Assembly: GCA_032027205.1 (NCBI GenBank) | Contig: JAVSMN010000001.1 | Coordinates: 1,612,001 to 1,676,000 of the forward strand | DNA: 64,000 nt | Direction of reading: 5' to 3' | Origin: Zeimonas sp032027205 | GTDB lineage: Bacteria; Pseudomonadota; Gammaproteobacteria; Burkholderiales; Burkholderiaceae_E | In this document: positions 10,348 through 18,518 of the stretch, in pieces | Numbering within the stretch: the stretch's first letter is position 1 | How the letters are laid out: each line of letters starts with the position of its first letter | Position numbers and translations under genes: made by a program | Notes under the pieces: model-generated | The model's input: only the letters and a program-made list of their open reading frames with translations | Database searches by the model: none | What the model was told of the DNA's origin: nothing

Positions 10348-11740
10348 GCTCTTGTTCCTCGCGCGAAGCGTCCACGGCGGAAAGCGGGAGCGTGAAGTGA
10401 AACACGCTGCCCAGCCCGATTTTCGACTCGACCCAAATGCGGCCACCATGAGTTTCGACGATTTTCTTGACCAGGGACAAGCCAATGCCGGTACTTTCGC
10501 GCCGATCGCGCGGCGCGAGCGACTGGAACATCTGGAAGATGCGGGCGAAGTGCCGCGATTCGATGCCGGGTCCGTTGTCGCGCACCGTGAAGTGCCATTC
10601 GCCGGCGACGCGCTCGCAGTCAACGCTCACTTCGCCTTCGGGCTTGTCCATGTACTGGATCGCGTTGCCGATCAGATTCTGGAAGAGCTGTTGCGCGCGC
10701 GTGCGCTCGATTCTCAGCACGGGCAGCCGGCCGACGTTCACCCGGATGTGGGCCGGCGGGGCGAGCAGGTCGACCGTCTCGGCGACCAGTTCGTTCAGGT
10801 CGACCGCCGTGCGCGCTTCCCGCACGCGGCCGACGCGCGAGTACTGCAGGATGCCGTCGATCAGCCGATCCATGCGCTTTACGCGGCCGAGCAGCAGCCC
10901 GAGCTGCTCGCGTCCCTCGTCGTCGAAGCGATCGGCGTAATCGGTGGAGATCCACTGCGCGAGCGAGGCGATCGCGCGCAGCGGCGCCTTCAGGTCGTGC
11001 GATGCGACGTAGGCGAAGTTGGCCAGCTCCTCGTTCGCGGACTGCAGCTCGCGCAGCAACTGCGCCTTCTTCGCCTCGCTCGCGGCGAGTTCGGCGTGCG
11101 CCGCCTGCCGGGCCGCGATCTCGCGACGGATCGCATGCTGCAGGACGAGCAGCAGCGTGACGACGCCGGCGAGCGCGACGAAGAAGATCGAGTAGATGCG
11201 GTCGCCCCAGCTGCGCGCCGTTTCCGCGTTCGCGCGCAGTTCAGCGTGCTGTTCGTCGGCGATGGCATTCACTTCGCGGGCAAGACCGGACATCGCCTCG
11301 CGGCCGATGCCCCGCGCAACGAGCGCCTTCGACTCCTCGTCCGATCGCTCGCGCGCGGCGAGCACCTCGTCGAGCATGCGGAATCGGGCCTCGATGATCG
11401 GGCCGAGCCGATCGATGCGCGCGAGCAACTCGGGATCGTTGCGTGCGAGCCGGTGCAAGTCGCCGAGCGTGTGGCGCGTCGATTCGATCGCGGCGTCGCG
11501 TTCCGCCAGGTGCGAGCGTTCGCCGGTGTAGAGAAAGCTGCGCTGCAATGCTTCCGCCTCGTAGGTGAAGGCGAGCACGCGCTTGAGCGGCGTAACCAGT
11601 TCGGCGTTCTGCAGCGCCTGGCGGGAGGTTTCGACGAAGCGGCTGGTGGTCAGATACGAGAACGCGCCGAAGACCAGCACCATCAGCGCCGCGAATCCGA
11701 ATCCGAGCAGAACCTTTCGATCGAGCGGCAGCGACCTCAC
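10232..11740 (-). CDS. CHASE3-type membrane sensor histidine kinase
   Basis: 502 residues. A transmembrane helix at about 10-31 and a second at 182-203 enclose a periplasmic helical region resembling CHASE3 (RQALQNAELVTPLKRVLAFTYEAE shape). A coiled coil to about 240 leads to the HisKA H-box YVASHDLKAPLRAI (His248), then N-box LIGNAIQY and ATPase motifs VRDNGPGIE and GIGLSLVKKIVE. Similar kinases are often followed by Rcp1-like receivers, as here. The last 38 codons run past the usual end of the fold and overlap the receiver gene. Confidence 0.9.
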   Translation of the reverse strand: MRSLPLDRKVLLGFGFAALMVLVFGAFSYLTTSRFVETSRQALQNAELVTPLKRVLAFTYEAEALQRSFLYTGERSHLAERDAAIESTRHTLGDLHRLARNDPELLARIDRLGPIIEARFRMLDEVLAARERSDEESKALVARGIGREAMSGLAREVNAIADEQHAELRANAETARSWGDRIYSIFFVALAGVVTLLLVLQHAIRREIAARQAAHAELAASEAKKAQLLRELQSANEELANFAYVASHDLKAPLRAIASLAQWISTDYADRFDDEGREQLGLLLGRVKRMDRLIDGILQYSRVGRVREARTAVDLNELVAETVDLLAPPAHIRVNVGRLPVLRIERTRAQQLFQNLIGNAIQYMDKPEGEVSVDCERVAGEWHFTVRDNGPGIESRHFARIFQMFQSLAPRDRRESTGIGLSLVKKIVETHGGRIWVESKIGLGSVFHFTLPLSAVDASREEQELASDEQLDSSDRGRRRGRDDRAPRVPRIEGHESADPAR

Positions 11741-11797
11741 GCGTCGTCCTTCCGGCTGGTGGGCGCCGGCGCTACGCTTTTCACCGGCTCGCGCGCA

Positions 11798-12598
11798 TCA
11801 TGCCACCGCCACGTTTGCCGCGCCGCCCGCCTGCGCGCGGCGCGCGCCGCGCGCAGGATTGCAGGCAGCGCCCGCCGGAAAGGCGAAAGCCGCATCGAGG
11901 ATCGGGCTGTAGAAGGCGTAGCCCATCCGGTAATGCCTCGCGCGGCGCATCGCCGCACAGGCGCGCGACAGCAGCATCGCCGGGCTGGTGCCGTCCTCGG
12001 GGAAGTAGGTGAAGCCGAGGCTGGGTTGCAGGTTCCGCTGGACGCCCGCCAGTTGGGCAGGCGCCGACAGCGACTCGAGCATCGCGTCGGCCAGCGCCAC
12101 GGCCTGCTCGAGCGGCATCGCGCCGAGCCGTGCCCAGGCGAAGGATTCGGCGCCGTAGCGCCCGACGAAACCGTCGCCGCCGCCGGCGACGTCGACTGCG
12201 TCGCGCACGATTGCCCGCAGTTCATCGGTCGCCCGCTCGGCCTGCCCGGGTTCGGCCGCCTCGAGCGTATCGAACTCGATCCATCCGACAAGACCGCCGT
12301 TCGGTCCTGGCGAGGCGCGTTGTTCGCGCTTGCGTTCGAGAGCACGCAACGGCACGCGCCCCCAAGCCGTAACGCCGGCGCTGCGCGTGGTGTCGCGACC
12401 GAGCGTTGCCAGGCTCGCATGCAGGCGGTCTTCGAATCCGGCGCCGTCGCAGACGGGCAGCGATGCAGCGACCGGCTGCGCCGGCGAGCGGGGCACCGTG
12501 CAATGCCGGCGAGTGATCGCCAGCAGTCGGGCGAGCACCGGGGAATGGCCGGTTCTTCCCGCGGTTGCGCGCGGGCCATCCTGTTCGTATAGGTACAT
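11798..12598 (-). CDS. Degenerate GGDEF-domain protein
   Basis: 266 residues from a strong GAGGAGGGG ribosome-binding site. The C-terminal half has the outline of a GGDEF domain: GRYGAESFAW where RxGGDEF would stand, then LQPSLGFTYFPEDGTSPAMLLSRACAAM, close to the family's closing segment. The active-site GG(D/E)EF is replaced by GAESF, so cyclase activity is unlikely; a c-di-GMP or GTP sensing role is possible but inferred. No membrane helix. It stands at the head of the minus-strand signalling cluster behind copy B of the bipartite element. Confidence 0.65.
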   Translation of the reverse strand: MYLYEQDGPRATAGRTGHSPVLARLLAITRRHCTVPRSPAQPVAASLPVCDGAGFEDRLHASLATLGRDTTRSAGVTAWGRVPLRALERKREQRASPGPNGGLVGWIEFDTLEAAEPGQAERATDELRAIVRDAVDVAGGGDGFVGRYGAESFAWARLGAMPLEQAVALADAMLESLSAPAQLAGVQRNLQPSLGFTYFPEDGTSPAMLLSRACAAMRRARHYRMGYAFYSPILDAAFAFPAGAACNPARGARRAQAGGAANVAVA

Positions 12599-12648
12599 GT
12601 TCCCCTCCTCGCCGGTCGGTGCGTACGGTTGCGCCGATCTCCGCTGAG

Positions 12649-12693
12649 GACTCTACGAACTCGCCGAGTGCTCGTCTGTAGGGATGTCTGGAC
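12649..12693 (-). promoter_or_regulatory. Conserved bipartite element, copy B, before the degenerate GGDEF gene
   Basis: Plus-strand block GACTCTACGA (12649-12658), 15 unrelated bases, then GTCTGTAGGGATGTCTGGAC (12674-12693). Block order, spacing and sequence match copy A at 8059-8103. It ends 50 bases upstream of the start of the degenerate GGDEF gene, the right distance for a promoter with an upstream activator site. Read on the minus strand, TAGAGT in the short block could be a weak -10. Confidence 0.6.
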
Positions 12694-12762
12694 GCGCAAT
12701 GTCCGGGCAGGTCGATCGACGCGTGAACGGCGGCCCGGCGGTTGTTCGCCCGCGCGCCTCGC

Positions 12763-13815
12763 TCAGCGTCGGCGGTACCAGGCGACGCCGCGATCGTCTA
12801 CGTCGAACGAGACTTCCCCGCGTTGCTCGAGATGGTTCAGGTGCGCGATGCACTCGCCGGTGGCCATGCCGAGCAGGTGCGGATCGGCATAGACGTTGCG
12901 CGCGAACAGCGCGCCGAACAGATCGACCACGCGCCGGGGTTCGGCGAGCGACTTCCTGAGCCGGTCGAGTCCGCGCTGGTGCCCGTGCTCGAGGGAGCGC
13001 AGGCGCGAGTGCAGGCCGGTGAACGGCTCGTTGTGCGATGGCAGCACGAGAACGTCGTCGGGCACCGTGCGTTCGAAGTGCGCCAGCGAATCGAACCAGT
13101 CGCCGAGCGGGTCTGCGTCGGGCTCGGTAGGGAACACCGAGACGTTCGATGAAATACGCGGCAATACCTGGTCGCCCGAAATCAGCACGCGGAGTGCCGG
13201 GCAGTACAGGCTTGCGTGCTCGGGCGAATGACCGCTGCCGACGACGACGATCCATTCGTGCTCGCCGATCGCCAGGCGCTCGCCGTCGACGATGCGCCGG
13301 TAGCTGTCGGGAAGCCGGTAGACCGCCTTGCCGAATCCGCCGAAGCGGGCCCGGTACTGGTCGATCGCGTCGTCGTCCCAGCCGGCGCGCCGGTAGAACT
13401 CGACGCCTTCGATCGGCGCCTCGCGGCCGGTGTCGGCAACCAGCACGCGGCAGGTCAGGTACTCGAGCCTCGTCATCCACAGCCGGCAGTCGAAGCGGCG
13501 CGTCAGCCATCCGGCCATACCGACGTGGTCCGGGTGCATGTGTGTGCCGAATACGCGGGTGATCGGGCGTTGCTCGAGCGGACCGGCGATCGCCTCGGAC
13601 CAGGCGGCGGCCGTTTCCGGGCTTTGCAGTCCGGTGTCGACGGCCGCCCATCCGTCGCCTTCGTCGATGGCCCACGTGTTGATGTGCGCCAGCGGCGGAG
13701 GAAGCGGCTTGCGCATCCACAGCAGGCCAGGGGTGACCTCGACCGCCGACCCGTGCCGGGGCGCAGCGTCGAAGGGGTAGGACGGGACGTCCGGCTGCTT
13801 TTCGGCGGTTTTCAT
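12763..13815 (-). CDS. MBL-fold metallo-hydrolase
   Basis: Metallo-beta-lactamase-fold hydrolase of 350 residues. The zinc motif THMHPDHVG places H92, H94, D96 and H97; further ligand candidates lie in GSGHSPEH and LISGDQVLP. The C-terminal part resembles the helical domain of glyoxalase-II-like and RNase-Z-like family members. Substrate cannot be named. The ATG overlaps the dadA stop (TGATG), so it is translated behind D-amino acid dehydrogenase; the order suggests a shared process, but none is established by the sequence. Confidence 0.85.
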   Translation of the reverse strand: MKTAEKQPDVPSYPFDAAPRHGSAVEVTPGLLWMRKPLPPPLAHINTWAIDEGDGWAAVDTGLQSPETAAAWSEAIAGPLEQRPITRVFGTHMHPDHVGMAGWLTRRFDCRLWMTRLEYLTCRVLVADTGREAPIEGVEFYRRAGWDDDAIDQYRARFGGFGKAVYRLPDSYRRIVDGERLAIGEHEWIVVVGSGHSPEHASLYCPALRVLISGDQVLPRISSNVSVFPTEPDADPLGDWFDSLAHFERTVPDDVLVLPSHNEPFTGLHSRLRSLEHGHQRGLDRLRKSLAEPRRVVDLFGALFARNVYADPHLLGMATGECIAHLNHLEQRGEVSFDVDDRGVAWYRRR

Positions 13816-15116
13816 CACGAGATCGTCTCGGGAACGACGGCGACCTTGCCGGGAATGGGCGCCGGGCCGCAGAAGGCGTAGTCCACGTCCGGCTGGCGAC
13901 CCGCGATCAGGTCGGCCAACGCTTTCGCGGATCCGCAAGCCAGCGTCCACCCCAGCGTACCGTGTCCGGTGTTCAGGAACAGGTTCGCCAGGCGCGTGCC
14001 GCCCACGTAGGGGAGGTTCGACGGCGTGGATGGACGCAGCCCCGACCAGAAGGTGGCGGCCGTCGTGTCGCCGGCGCCCGGCATCAGTTGCTCCACGCGG
14101 CGCAGGATGGCGCGGCAGCGGTTCAGGTCGAGTGCGCGGCCGTAGCCGGCCAGCTCGGCGGTGCCCGCAACGCGCAGGCGATCGCCGAGTCGCGAGTAGA
14201 CGAGCTTGCGTTCGTCATCGGTGAGCGAGACCTGGTAGGCGCGTGCGGCGTCGCGCACCGGCATCGTCACGGAATAGCCCTTGGCCGGATAGACGGCGAG
14301 CCGGATGCCGAGCGGGGCGGCGAGCAGCGGACTGAAGCTGCCCGCTGCGAGCACGTAGCGCTGCGCGCGGATCGTCTCGTAGCCCCCATCGGGAGCGATC
14401 GTCTCGACGTGCTCGACGCGTCCGCCGCTCGTGCGCAGGGCAGTCACCTGCCGCCCCATGCGGAACTCGACGCCGCTCGCGCGGCACAGCCGGGCGAGTT
14501 GCACGGTGAACGCGTGCGCGTCGCCCGACTCGTCGGCCGGCGTGAATGTGGCGCCGACCAGCAACGGACGGGCATGACGCAGCGCGGGCTCGATCGCGAT
14601 CGCCTCGTCCACCGAGACGATGCTGCGTTCGCAGCCGAATTCGCGCATCAGCCTCGCCGGCTCGTGCGCCGCTTCGAATTCGCGCGCGTCGGTATAGAAA
14701 TGCAGGATTCCGCGAAGCTGCTCGTCGTAGGAGATGCCGGTGTCGGTGCGCAGCAGTTGCAGCACTTTCCGGCTGTAGGTGCCGAGTCGCACCAGCTCGC
14801 CGATGTTGCGCTGCGTGCGCTCGTTCGTGCATTCGCGCGCGAAGCCGGCCAGCCACATCCACTGCCGTGGATCGGCGCGCAGCCGAAGGCGCAGCGGCGC
14901 GTCGGCGCGCAGCAGCCAGCGGGCCGCCCGTTGCAGCGCTTTCGGGTTCGCCCACGGTTCGGCGTGGCTCACCGAGATCTGCCCGCCGTTGGCGAAGCTC
15001 GTCTCCGAGGCCGGCTCCTGGCCGCGGTCGACCACGACGACTTCGAAGCCCTGGCGGCTCAGGAAGTACGCGGTAGTGACGCCGACGACGCCGGCGCCGA
15101 CGACGAGGACTTTCAT
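13815..15116 (-). CDS. dadA: D-amino acid dehydrogenase
   Basis: FAD-dependent oxidative deamination of D-amino acids, normally membrane-associated and feeding the quinone pool. The FAD-binding Rossmann motif MKVLVVGAGVVGVTTAYFLS starts the protein. ETSFANGGQISVSHAEPWA, FWSGLRPSTPSNLPYVGGT and NTGHGTLGWTLACGSA are highly characteristic of DadA. Length 433, the family norm. The frame is open further upstream to 15320, but the Rossmann motif fixes the start. The stop codon overlaps the following metallo-hydrolase start. Confidence 0.93.
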   Translation of the reverse strand: MKVLVVGAGVVGVTTAYFLSRQGFEVVVVDRGQEPASETSFANGGQISVSHAEPWANPKALQRAARWLLRADAPLRLRLRADPRQWMWLAGFARECTNERTQRNIGELVRLGTYSRKVLQLLRTDTGISYDEQLRGILHFYTDAREFEAAHEPARLMREFGCERSIVSVDEAIAIEPALRHARPLLVGATFTPADESGDAHAFTVQLARLCRASGVEFRMGRQVTALRTSGGRVEHVETIAPDGGYETIRAQRYVLAAGSFSPLLAAPLGIRLAVYPAKGYSVTMPVRDAARAYQVSLTDDERKLVYSRLGDRLRVAGTAELAGYGRALDLNRCRAILRRVEQLMPGAGDTTAATFWSGLRPSTPSNLPYVGGTRLANLFLNTGHGTLGWTLACGSAKALADLIAGRQPDVDYAFCGPAPIPGKVAVVPETIS

Positions 15117-15204
15117 CCCGATGCGGTGCGTGCCTGGTTGGACTGCGTCCGGCTTCTCGACTCCGCGCCGCTTGACGACTCCGCCCGGCTCCGGGCGCCG
15201 CGCG

Positions 15205-15852
15205 TCACTGCTGCAGCGCCTGCAGCGCGGCCGCGTGTCGCTCGTTGCATTCGTCGAGGTTCTGCGCGGTGACGCCGAGATCGCGCAGCAGGCCGTCGCG
15301 CAGGCTGTAGACCCAGCCATGCAGCGACAAATTCTGGCCGCGCTCCCAGGCGTCGCGAACGATCGTCGTGCGCGAGACGTTGTGGACCTGCTCGATGACG
15401 TTCAACTCGCACAGGCGGTCGGCCCGTTCGCCGTCGTGCGCAAGCGGTCGGATGCGCGCTTCGTGGCGCTCGGCGACGTCGCGCACGTGTCCGAGCCAGT
15501 TATCGGACAGGCCGATGCGCTGCCCGAACAGCGCTGCGTGCACGCCGCTGCACCCGTAGTGGCCGACCACCATCACATGCTCGACCTGCAGCACGTCGAT
15601 GCCGAACTGCAGCGCCGACAGGCAGTTCAGGTCGGTGTGCACGACCACGTTGGCGACGTTGCGATGCACGAAGACCTCGCCCGGCGGCAGCCCGATGATC
15701 TGGTTGGCCGGCACCCGGCTGTCGGAGCAGCCGATCCACAGGTACTTCGGATTCTGCTGCTCGGACAGGCGCTGGAAGAACGCGGGATCGGACGCGCGCA
15801 GGCGTTCGGACCACTCGCGGTTGTTCTGGAACAGCGGTTGAAGTACGCGCAT
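15205..15852 (-). CDS. can: Beta-class carbonic anhydrase
   Basis: Cytoplasmic zinc enzyme interconverting CO2 and bicarbonate. All catalytic residues are present: zinc ligands C42, H98 and C101 (WIGCSDSRVPANQI and VVGHYGCSGV) and the D44/R46 dyad. At 215 residues it matches the Can/CynT-like family. It lies 88 bases upstream of dadA on the same strand and is divergent from the NnrU-like gene. Confidence 0.95.
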   Translation of the reverse strand: MRVLQPLFQNNREWSERLRASDPAFFQRLSEQQNPKYLWIGCSDSRVPANQIIGLPPGEVFVHRNVANVVVHTDLNCLSALQFGIDVLQVEHVMVVGHYGCSGVHAALFGQRIGLSDNWLGHVRDVAERHEARIRPLAHDGERADRLCELNVIEQVHNVSRTTIVRDAWERGQNLSLHGWVYSLRDGLLRDLGVTAQNLDECNERHAAALQALQQ

Positions 15853-15935
15853 CGCGCCATTATCCGACGATTCGCGGCGCGCTGCCGGCGCATCGGGTAG
15901 CCTTCCGCAAGCGCAGGCTCGCCCCGGAGAAGAAC

Positions 15936-16511
15936 GTGATCGTGCTCGTCGTGGGATTGCTCTTGTTCCTCGGTCCGCACTCGGTGCGCCTGGTCGCCGA
16001 CGACTGGCGCAGCCAGCGCGTCGCGTCGATGGGAGAGGGCCGCTGGAAGGGCCTGTACTCGCTCGTGTCCATCGTCGGGCTGGCGCTGGTCGTCTGGGGC
16101 TACGGGTTGGCGCGCGCGACCCAGGGCGCGCCGCTGTGGGCGCCGCCGACCTGGTCGCGGCACCTCGCCTCGCCGCTGACGCTGATCGCCTTCGTGCTGA
16201 TCGTCGCCGCCTACGTTCCGCGCAGCCGGCTACGTGCGTTCATCGGACACCCGATGCTGCTCGGCGTCGCGCTGTGGGCGCTGGCGCACCTGCTGGCCAA
16301 CGGCGGCGTCGCCGATCTCGTCCTGTTCGGCGCCTTTCTCGTCTGGTCGGCGATCGATTTCGTCGCGTCGCGTCGCCGCGACCGCACCGAGGGCGTGCAG
16401 CGCCGCGGGGTCTGGGGCAACGACCTCACGTCGGTGGTCGTCGGCACCGTCGCCTGGTACGTGTTCGCGATGTACCTGCACGGGCCGCTGATCGGCGTGC
16501 GCCCGTTCTGA
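15936..16511 (+). CDS. NnrU-family integral membrane protein
   Basis: 191 residues with about five hydrophobic helices and the NnrU pattern: an N-terminal LLLFLGPHSVRLV, the central GHPMLLGVALWALAHLLANG and a final WYVFAMYLHGPLIGVRPF. NnrU proteins were first linked to nitric-oxide-responsive denitrification genes and are related to the NnrU/isoprenoid methyltransferase-like membrane group; the exact activity here is unknown and no denitrification genes are nearby. Start is GTG with a GGAGAAG site. Confidence 0.85.
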   Translation: MIVLVVGLLLFLGPHSVRLVADDWRSQRVASMGEGRWKGLYSLVSIVGLALVVWGYGLARATQGAPLWAPPTWSRHLASPLTLIAFVLIVAAYVPRSRLRAFIGHPMLLGVALWALAHLLANGGVADLVLFGAFLVWSAIDFVASRRRDRTEGVQRRGVWGNDLTSVVVGTVAWYVFAMYLHGPLIGVRPF

Positions 16512-16519
16512 CGCGGCAG

Positions 16520-16550
16520 GCGCTCGCGCGGCCTGCGCGCGCGCGAGTGC
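16520..16550. terminator. Possible bidirectional terminator hairpin
   Basis: An inverted repeat of 11 bases (16520-16530 with 16540-16550, one G-T pair) around a 9-base loop lies between the convergent NnrU-like and rubredoxin reductase genes. The stem is almost all G and C. There is no T run after it, so intrinsic termination is only suggested by position and stem strength. Confidence 0.35.
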
Positions 16551-16561
16551 TTCGCCGCCTT

Positions 16562-17719
16562 TCAGTCGAGGACGGCCGGCAGGCGACGGGCGAGCGCCTG
16601 CCGCGCCGCCGGCGTTCCGCCTAGCAGCGCGAAGCCGAGCAACTTCCCGTGCGCATCGACGAATGACGCCTCGAGGCTGCCGTCGGGGGCGTTGACGCAC
16701 TCCCACGTGCCGCTGGCGCCCGCCGGCGGCGGCGCGACCGTCAACGGCGCGGCGGGCGTCTTCACGACGACGGGCATCGCCGGATAGCGCAGGCGCGTCT
16801 CTTCGCCGCACAGCGTTCGCGCGAGCGCGCGCGCCGCGTGCATCAGCGGCATCACGAACGACAACACCAGTCCGTCGACCTCGGCGCAGTCGCCGAGTGC
16901 GTAGATCGCCGGGTCGCTCGTGCCCAGCAATCGGTCGACGACGATTCCGCGGTTCGTCTGCAGGCCGGCCGCTGCGGCGAGCGCGGTGCGCGGCCGCAGG
17001 CCGATCGCCGACAGCGCGACGTCGGTGTCGATCGACGCGTCGCCGGTCAGCCGCACGCGGTATCCGCCGCCGTCGCGCCGCGCGATCGACGTCGCGGTCG
17101 TTCCGAGCAGCAGTTCGACGCCGGCCGCGCGCAGGCGCTGCGCCATAGCAGCGCCCACCTGCTGCGGCACGAGCCGCCCCAGCGGCCAGGCGGCCGGCTC
17201 GACGACGTGCACGCTGCGTCCGGACAGCCGCAGATCGTTGGCGAACTCGCAGCCGATCAGGCCCGCGCCCAGGATGGTGACGCTGCGCGCCGTTTCGATC
17301 GCGTCGCGAAAGCGCGCGTAGTCGGCGAGGTCGTTCACCGTCAGCACGTCGGCTGCACCGTCGCCTTCGAGCGGGACGCGGATCGGATCTGCGCCCAGCG
17401 CGAGCACGAGCGCTCGGTAGGCGATCCGTTCGCCGTTCGCCAGGTGCAGTGTGCGGGCCGCGGCGTCGATCGACTCGATGTCTTGCCCGGCGAGCACGGT
17501 GACGCCGAACTGCGCGCCGGCGCCGGCCGCGTCGGCGGTCACAAGCGTTGCCGCCGTGCGGCCGGCGGCGAGCGCGTTCGACAGCATCGGCTTCGAGTAC
17601 ACGGCGCCGTCGTCACGCGTGACGACGACGATCGGCGTCGAAGCGTCGAGCCGACGCAACTCGCGCACCAGCGTGTAGCCCGCCAGCCCGCTGCCGGCGA
17701 CGACGATCGGCTCGCTCAT
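16562..17719 (-). CDS. Rubredoxin-NAD(+) reductase
   Basis: FAD/NAD(P)H flavoprotein passing electrons to rubredoxin. The first dinucleotide motif is VVAGSGLAGYTLVREL; the second, for NAD, is ILGAGLIGCEFANDL; the C-terminal FAD motif is AIYALGDCAEVDG. SKPMLSNALA is typical of AlkT/RubB-like reductases. Length 385. It starts 14 bases after the rubredoxin stop, so they form one transcription unit with rubrerythrin upstream. An in-frame ATG eight codons earlier is possible but has no advantage. Confidence 0.92.
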   Translation of the reverse strand: MSEPIVVAGSGLAGYTLVRELRRLDASTPIVVVTRDDGAVYSKPMLSNALAAGRTAATLVTADAAGAGAQFGVTVLAGQDIESIDAAARTLHLANGERIAYRALVLALGADPIRVPLEGDGAADVLTVNDLADYARFRDAIETARSVTILGAGLIGCEFANDLRLSGRSVHVVEPAAWPLGRLVPQQVGAAMAQRLRAAGVELLLGTTATSIARRDGGGYRVRLTGDASIDTDVALSAIGLRPRTALAAAAGLQTNRGIVVDRLLGTSDPAIYALGDCAEVDGLVLSFVMPLMHAARALARTLCGEETRLRYPAMPVVVKTPAAPLTVAPPPAGASGTWECVNAPDGSLEASFVDAHGKLLGFALLGGTPAARQALARRLPAVLD

Positions 17720-17732
17720 CTCGGTTTTCACG

Positions 17733-17903
17733 TCAGGCGGCAATCTCGATCATCTCGAAATCGGCTTTCGCCACGCCGCAGTCGGGGCACGACCAGTCGT
17801 CGGGGATGTCTTCCCAGCGGGTCCCGGCCACGATTCCGTCCTCGGGCAGTCCGTCGGCTTCGTTGTAGATGAAACCGCAGACGATGCATTGCCAGCTCTT
17901 CAT
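17733..17903 (-). CDS. rubA: Rubredoxin
   Basis: A 56-residue iron-sulfur-free electron carrier with one Fe(Cys)4 centre. The two knuckles are visible: CIVCGFIYNEADG (Cys6, Cys9) and DDWSCPDCGVAKADF (Cys39, Cys42). The sequence starts MKSWQCIVCG, the standard beginning of rubredoxins. It lies between rubrerythrin and rubredoxin reductase and likely carries electrons from one to the other. Translated directly from the minus strand. Confidence 0.95.
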   Translation of the reverse strand: MKSWQCIVCGFIYNEADGLPEDGIVAGTRWEDIPDDWSCPDCGVAKADFEMIEIAA

Positions 17904-17988
17904 TGCGTTCTCCGTTGCTCGTGTGGTGTGTCGGTGGGTGTTTCGTTGGATGCGCGCCGCCCGGCCTGCGTTTCCGCTCCGCGCCGCG

Positions 17989-18024
17989 CTGGTGTCGCCG
18001 CTGGTGTCGCCGCTCGTGTCGCTT
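17989..18024. repeat. Three tandem copies of a 12-base unit
   Basis: The unit CTGGTGTCGCCG occurs twice in perfect copies (17989-18000, 18001-18012) and once as CTCGTGTCGCTT (18013-18024). It ends at the first base of the rubrerythrin stop codon and fills part of the 120-base gap to rubredoxin. Probably a replication-slippage product. Confidence 0.7.
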
Positions 18025-18518
18025 CAGGCGGCTTCGGTCGCCTTCGCTGCCGCGTTCACACGTTCGAGCGCTTCGCGATACGCGTTCGCGTGCTTCTCCT
18101 CGACCTTCGTCAGCGCGGCAAACCGCTTGGCCGCCTTCTCGAGCACCACGCGGAACGCGTCGGCGTGCTCCTTCGATTCGGCGATCTGCTCGTCGAACTC
18201 GGCCACCGCGGCCTGGTTGCCTTCCTCGACGGCGAGGTGGCGGAACTTCGGATACATCTCGGTGTATTCGTAGGTCTCGCCCTCGATCGCCAGTTCGAGC
18301 GCGCGCGCCGGCGTGAGCTTGTCGGCCGGGTACAGCAGGTCGAGGTGGCCGAAGGCGTGCTGCACCTCCTGGTCGGCGGTGGCCTCGAAGTGCCGCGCCG
18401 TCTCCTCGTCGCCCGCGGCTCGTGCCACGCGAGCGAAGTACCGGTACTTGATATGCGCCATCGACTCGCCGGCGAACGCCGCTTCGAGATTCTGGAGGGT
18501 GATCGACCTGCCGTTCAT
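18024..18518 (-). CDS. Rubrerythrin, ferritin-like domain only
   Basis: Non-haem diiron peroxidase that reduces H2O2. The four-helix diiron domain shows the paired carboxylate segments GESMAHIKYRYFA, ADQEVQHAFGHL, EGETYEYTEMYPKF and an ESKEHADAF helix. At 164 residues it lacks the C-terminal rubredoxin-like domain of classic rubrerythrin; a separate rubredoxin gene follows on the same strand. The start at 18518 begins the family fold; the frame is open upstream to 18632 into the promoter region. Divergent from oxyR. Confidence 0.92.
   Translation of the reverse strand: MNGRSITLQNLEAAFAGESMAHIKYRYFARVARAAGDEETARHFEATADQEVQHAFGHLDLLYPADKLTPARALELAIEGETYEYTEMYPKFRHLAVEEGNQAAVAEFDEQIAESKEHADAFRVVLEKAAKRFAALTKVEEKHANAYREALERVNAAAKATEAA

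Noticed and set aside
10049..12592. Plus-strand open frame (847 codons) over the CHASE3 kinase and degenerate GGDEF gene
   Set aside because: Shadow frame; the minus strand shows intact kinase and receiver motifs.
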